A stretch of DNA of 6,335 bases from Cyanobacteriota bacterium. GTDB lineage: Bacteria; Cyanobacteriota; Cyanobacteriia; Phormidesmidales; Phormidesmidaceae. The position numbers were made by a program, and so were the translations under genes. Of this stretch, positions 5,187 through 6,335 are shown piece by piece. Location: NCBI GenBank assembly GCA_027592485.1, contig JAQCKL010000274.1, positions 1 through 6,335 on the forward strand. The letters are read 5' to 3'. The notes beneath the pieces were generated by a model. The model saw only the letters and a list, made by a program, of their open reading frames with translations, was not told the origin of the DNA and did no database searches. How positions within the stretch are numbered: the first letter of the stretch is position 1; the number at the start of each line of letters is the position of its first letter.

Positions 5187-6317
5187 TCACCCTGCAGTGG
5201 GATTGAGGAGAGAACTCAGCCGCTGTTGCAAACTGGCTGGGCTAAAGTGGGCTAACGTCTCTTGCCGTAGCCAAACACCATCACAGCGACGATCTTGCCC
5301 GGTGAGCATTTCAATGCAAGCGTTGGCGACCGCCTCGGGATCGCGGTGGGGGACGCGCCAGCCGACGCGGCCATCTTGAACGGGATCCGCTGAGCCATCG
5401 GCATCCCCTGACAGCACTGGAATACCACAGGCCATGGCCTCTAAATAGACAATGCCAAATCCCTCTTGGGAGGGCATCACATAGGCATCGGCCAGGCGGT
5501 AATGATCCACCAGGGCCTCCGTGGGTACGAATCCGGCAAACACCACCCGATCCGCCACCCCCAAATCCTGAGCCAGTTGGGCTAGGCGGGGCAGGTCATC
5601 GCCTCGGCCAATCACCAGGTACTTCACCGTGGGGAAGGCTTGGGCGATCGCGGGCAAGGCCCGAATCGTCACATCCACCCCTTTATAGATATCCCCTGAC
5701 CAGAGCCGGGCCACGGTCATGAGCACCCGACTTTGGGTCAAACCATACTGCCCTAGCAACTGCGGAGACTTGTCCCCTGGGGTAAATACCTCGCCATCAA
5801 CAATGCAGGGCAGTAGGTCCATCTGACTCGGATCTAACCCATTGGCTTCACAGGCGATATCCCGGCTGTAGCGGCTAATGGTCCAAAGGCTGTTGGCCTT
5901 TTGTAGGGCTTGCCGTTGGCGGGCTGGTAGCGGTGCCCACACCTCTTTACCGTAGGTCATCACCGTATAGGGCACCCCAAACGGTTTGCACAGGGGCGCA
6001 ATCAGCGGACCTAAGCGAGCATGGCCACAGATCACCCGGCTATATTGCCCCCGCAGCAATTGCCCTCCTAGGGTCGCCGCCAAGCGCAAGCGTCCTAGAT
6101 TGGCATTACCCATGGCCAAATAACGGAAGCTCAGGGACGACCCTTCAAACGGATTTTCGCAGCTAGGGGCATCCCGCAGGAGCAACACCTCTGCCGGTGG
6201 GGCATCGGGTTGGGATAAATAGGCCCGAAACACGTCTTTGACATAGGACTGGATTCCCCCTTCTCGGGAAAAGATCTCCAGAAAGACAAAGCAGAGACGG
6301 GGGGGGGAGGAGGGCAT
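5187..6317 (-). CDS. Glycosyltransferase family 4 (GT-B fold)
   Basis: A 376-residue protein with no signal peptide or membrane segment, probably working at the cytoplasmic face of the membrane. It would transfer a sugar from a nucleotide-sugar donor to a polysaccharide or lipid acceptor with retention of configuration. The N-terminal Rossmann half has the GGIQSYV loop (20-26) and the TYGKEVW segment (121-127). The C-terminal half begins near residue 196 with TVARLWSGDIYKG (201-213; R204 and K212 are the expected donor-phosphate contacts). It carries the GT4 E-x7-E motif as E285 and E293 in EGFGIVYLEAMACGIPV. Donor and acceptor cannot be told. ATG 6317 gives a sensible N-terminus, but the frame stays open to the window edge and no Shine-Dalgarno sequence is visible in the 18 nt shown, so the start could be further upstream. 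A run of nine C lies in codons 4-7. One HIP1 site (5644-5651). Confidence 0.93.
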   Translation of the reverse strand: MPSSPPRLCFVFLEIFSREGGIQSYVKDVFRAYLSQPDAPPAEVLLLRDAPSCENPFEGSSLSFRYLAMGNANLGRLRLAATLGGQLLRGQYSRVICGHARLGPLIAPLCKPFGVPYTVMTYGKEVWAPLPARQRQALQKANSLWTISRYSRDIACEANGLDPSQMDLLPCIVDGEVFTPGDKSPQLLGQYGLTQSRVLMTVARLWSGDIYKGVDVTIRALPAIAQAFPTVKYLVIGRGDDLPRLAQLAQDLGVADRVVFAGFVPTEALVDHYRLADAYVMPSQEGFGIVYLEAMACGIPVLSGDADGSADPVQDGRVGWRVPHRDPEAVANACIEMLTGQDRRCDGVWLRQETLAHFSPASLQQRLSSLLNPTAG

Positions 6318-6335
6318 CGGCGGTGGGGGTTGGGG

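Larger units (their letters stand above)
88..5651. repeat. Nine dispersed HIP1 octamers (GCGATCGC)
   Basis: Copies at 88-95, 729-736, 1964-1971, 2120-2127, 3674-3681, 3734-3741, 4072-4079, 4914-4921 and 5644-5651. Five of them are the longer GGCGATCGCC. Eight are inside coding sequence and one is intergenic. The density, about one per 700 bp, is the strongest taxonomic marker in the window and points to a cyanobacterial chromosome. Confidence 0.9.

Noticed and set aside
6299..6335. Full G-quadruplex motif on the + strand at the right edge
   Set aside because: The runs (9, 3, 5, 4) are separated by loops of 4, 10 and 2 nt; the 10-nt loop breaks the usual definition, and the window ends there.

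Overview
The window looks like an ordinary core-genome segment of a cyanobacterium. The octamer GCGATCGC (the HIP1 palindrome typical of many cyanobacteria) occurs nine times in 6.3 kb, against about 0.1 expected by chance. ArgG, IlvA, L28 and the small zinc-ribbon protein also read like cyanobacterial members of their families. The DNA is GC-rich by eye. Intergenic C-tract sequence and a short CTGAAT heptad resemble what filamentous, non-heterocystous cyanobacteria carry, but genus cannot be decided from this window.

Layout, left to right: the last 47 codons of a hydantoinase B/5-oxoprolinase-type protein (+, cut by the window edge); a 54-nt gap with two adjacent hairpins; glyoxalase II (gloB, -), which lies 27 nt downstream of rpmB (ribosomal protein L28, -) and is probably co-transcribed with it; a 151-nt spacer holding a likely rpmB promoter and a canonical four-tract G-quadruplex motif just after the argG stop codon; argG (argininosuccinate synthase, -); a 235-nt divergent intergenic region ending in a 50-nt tract with no G; ilvA (threonine deaminase with two ACT-like domains, +); a 124-nt convergent spacer with a long imperfect hairpin and a possible pseudoknot; a two-TM zinc-ribbon protein of unknown function (-); a 297-nt spacer with abutting palindromes, a 17-bp tandem repeat and a terminator-like hairpin; and a GT4-type glycosyltransferase (-) whose start is close to the right edge.

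The genes do not form one pathway. argG (arginine synthesis, urea-cycle-type step) and ilvA (first committed step to isoleucine) are divergent amino-acid genes that share a control region. gloB is methylglyoxal detoxification, rpmB is translation, and the glycosyltransferase probably serves cell-surface polysaccharide or glycolipid synthesis. I see no mobile element, CRISPR array, tRNA or rRNA, and no sign of a new defence or biosynthetic system. The parts worth a second look are the structured intergenic sequences and the conserved-looking zinc-ribbon membrane protein.
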